From assembly GCA_021781185.1 (NCBI GenBank), contig JAJXXI010000744.1:1-5818 (forward strand): a stretch of DNA of 5,818 nucleotides, written 5' to 3'. The notes under the pieces were generated by a model. It made no database searches, was not told the DNA's origin, and worked only from the letters and a program-made list of their open reading frames with translations. Shown piece by piece: positions 5,418 to 5,818 of the stretch. Each line of letters opens with the position of its first letter. Within the stretch, counting starts at the first letter, position 1. The position numbers and the translations under genes are program-made. This DNA is from a bacterium (GTDB lineage Bacteria > Verrucomicrobiota > Verrucomicrobiia > Limisphaerales > UBA11358).

Positions 5418-5818
5418 TTACTGCGCGCTCTTCTGCGCCTTGGCGGCGTCTTCCGGCTTGATGACTTCGATCTTCGCGCCCTTCTTCATTTCTTCGGCCG
5501 AGGGCACTTTGATAATATCGCTCGTCAGCGGCGCGGCAGCCGGGGGCGGCGTGGGCGACTTGGCACTCAGCAATTCGACTTCAAAGATCAGCGTGGAATT
5601 CGGCGGGATGCCGCGATTGCCTTGTTCGCCGTAGGCCAGATCCGACGGGACAAACAGTTTCCACTTGGAACCCACGGGCATTTTTTCCAACGCCTCGGTC
5701 CAGCCGTGAATCACACCACCGACTCTGAAGGTGGCCGGCTGGCCGCGCTTGTAGGAGCTGTCAAATTCCTCGCCGTTGATAAACGTGCCCCGGTAGTTCA
5801 CGGTCACCTCGTCGTTCG
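5418..5818 (-). CDS. FKBP-type peptidyl-prolyl cis-trans isomerase, 5' end beyond right edge
   Basis: The visible 132 codons encode most of an FKBP domain plus a tail. The enzyme isomerises Xaa-Pro peptide bonds during folding. The active-site residues of the family are in place: Tyr in VNYRG, Phe-Asp in EEFDSS, Phe in PATF, Val-Ile and Trp in [11 protein letters not shown], Tyr in DLAYGEQG, and Phe in LIFEVELL. The segment before VNYRG (NDE) is still in frame at the edge, so the GTG at 5807 is an internal codon, not the start. The start, and any signal peptide or dimerisation domain of the FkpA/Mip kind, lie outside. A tail of about 50 residues follows the domain, first Pro/Ala-rich ([11 protein letters not shown]), then charged ([22 protein letters not shown]). 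Its role is unknown. The gene lies upstream of the DegP gene on the same strand with a terminator between. Confidence 0.93.
   Translation of the reverse strand, partial: NDEVTVNYRGTFINGEEFDSSYKRGQPATFRVGGVIHGWTEALEKMPVGSKWKLFVPSDLAYGEQGNRGIPPNSTLIFEVELLSAKSPTPPPAAAPLTSDIIKVPSAEEMKKGAKIEVIKPEDAAKAQKSAQ

Overview
This window most likely comes from a verrucomicrobial chromosome, possibly the Pedosphaera/Limisphaera side of the phylum. That assignment is an inference. It rests on four things: a sensor-type protein with an N-terminal string of OB-fold-like repeats, a decayed DGHxH-type transposase that resembles those I remember from Verrucomicrobia, intergenic DNA packed with nested palindromes, and few Shine-Dalgarno sites. 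No rRNA, tRNA, CRISPR array or phage gene is visible.

Layout. Positions 1-974 (minus) hold the N-terminal 324 codons of an exported or membrane-anchored protein with at least three OB-fold-like repeats. It is probably the sensor half of a histidine kinase and runs off the left edge. Positions 975-1292 are non-coding and carry a candidate promoter for that gene. Positions 1293-1804 (plus) are a broken transposase. An 8-bp tandem duplication splits it into two frames, and removing one copy restores a single reading frame; the C-terminal part is missing. Positions 1805-2692 contain no gene but are rich in repeats: a perfect 26-bp inverted repeat, a 186-bp MITE-like element with about 23-bp terminal inverted repeats and a flanking 7-8 bp direct repeat, a second perfect inverted repeat nested in that element, and further short hairpins.

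Positions 2693-5818 carry three genes on the minus strand, all for protein folding and quality control. In transcription order they are an FKBP-type peptidyl-prolyl isomerase (its 5' end lies beyond the right edge) followed by a clear intrinsic terminator, an exported DegP/HtrA-type serine protease with two PDZ domains, and a CbpA-type J-domain co-chaperone. A strong GC-rich hairpin fills most of the 68-nt gap between the protease and the co-chaperone.

The three genes make a coherent set: exported proteolysis and probably exported folding help from DegP and FKBP, and cytoplasmic Hsp70 recruitment from CbpA. The FKBP gene has its own terminator, so the protease probably has its own promoter. 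The protease and co-chaperone could share a transcript. I see no convincing new multi-gene system. The most informative signals are the small mobile-DNA remnants between 1293 and 2692.
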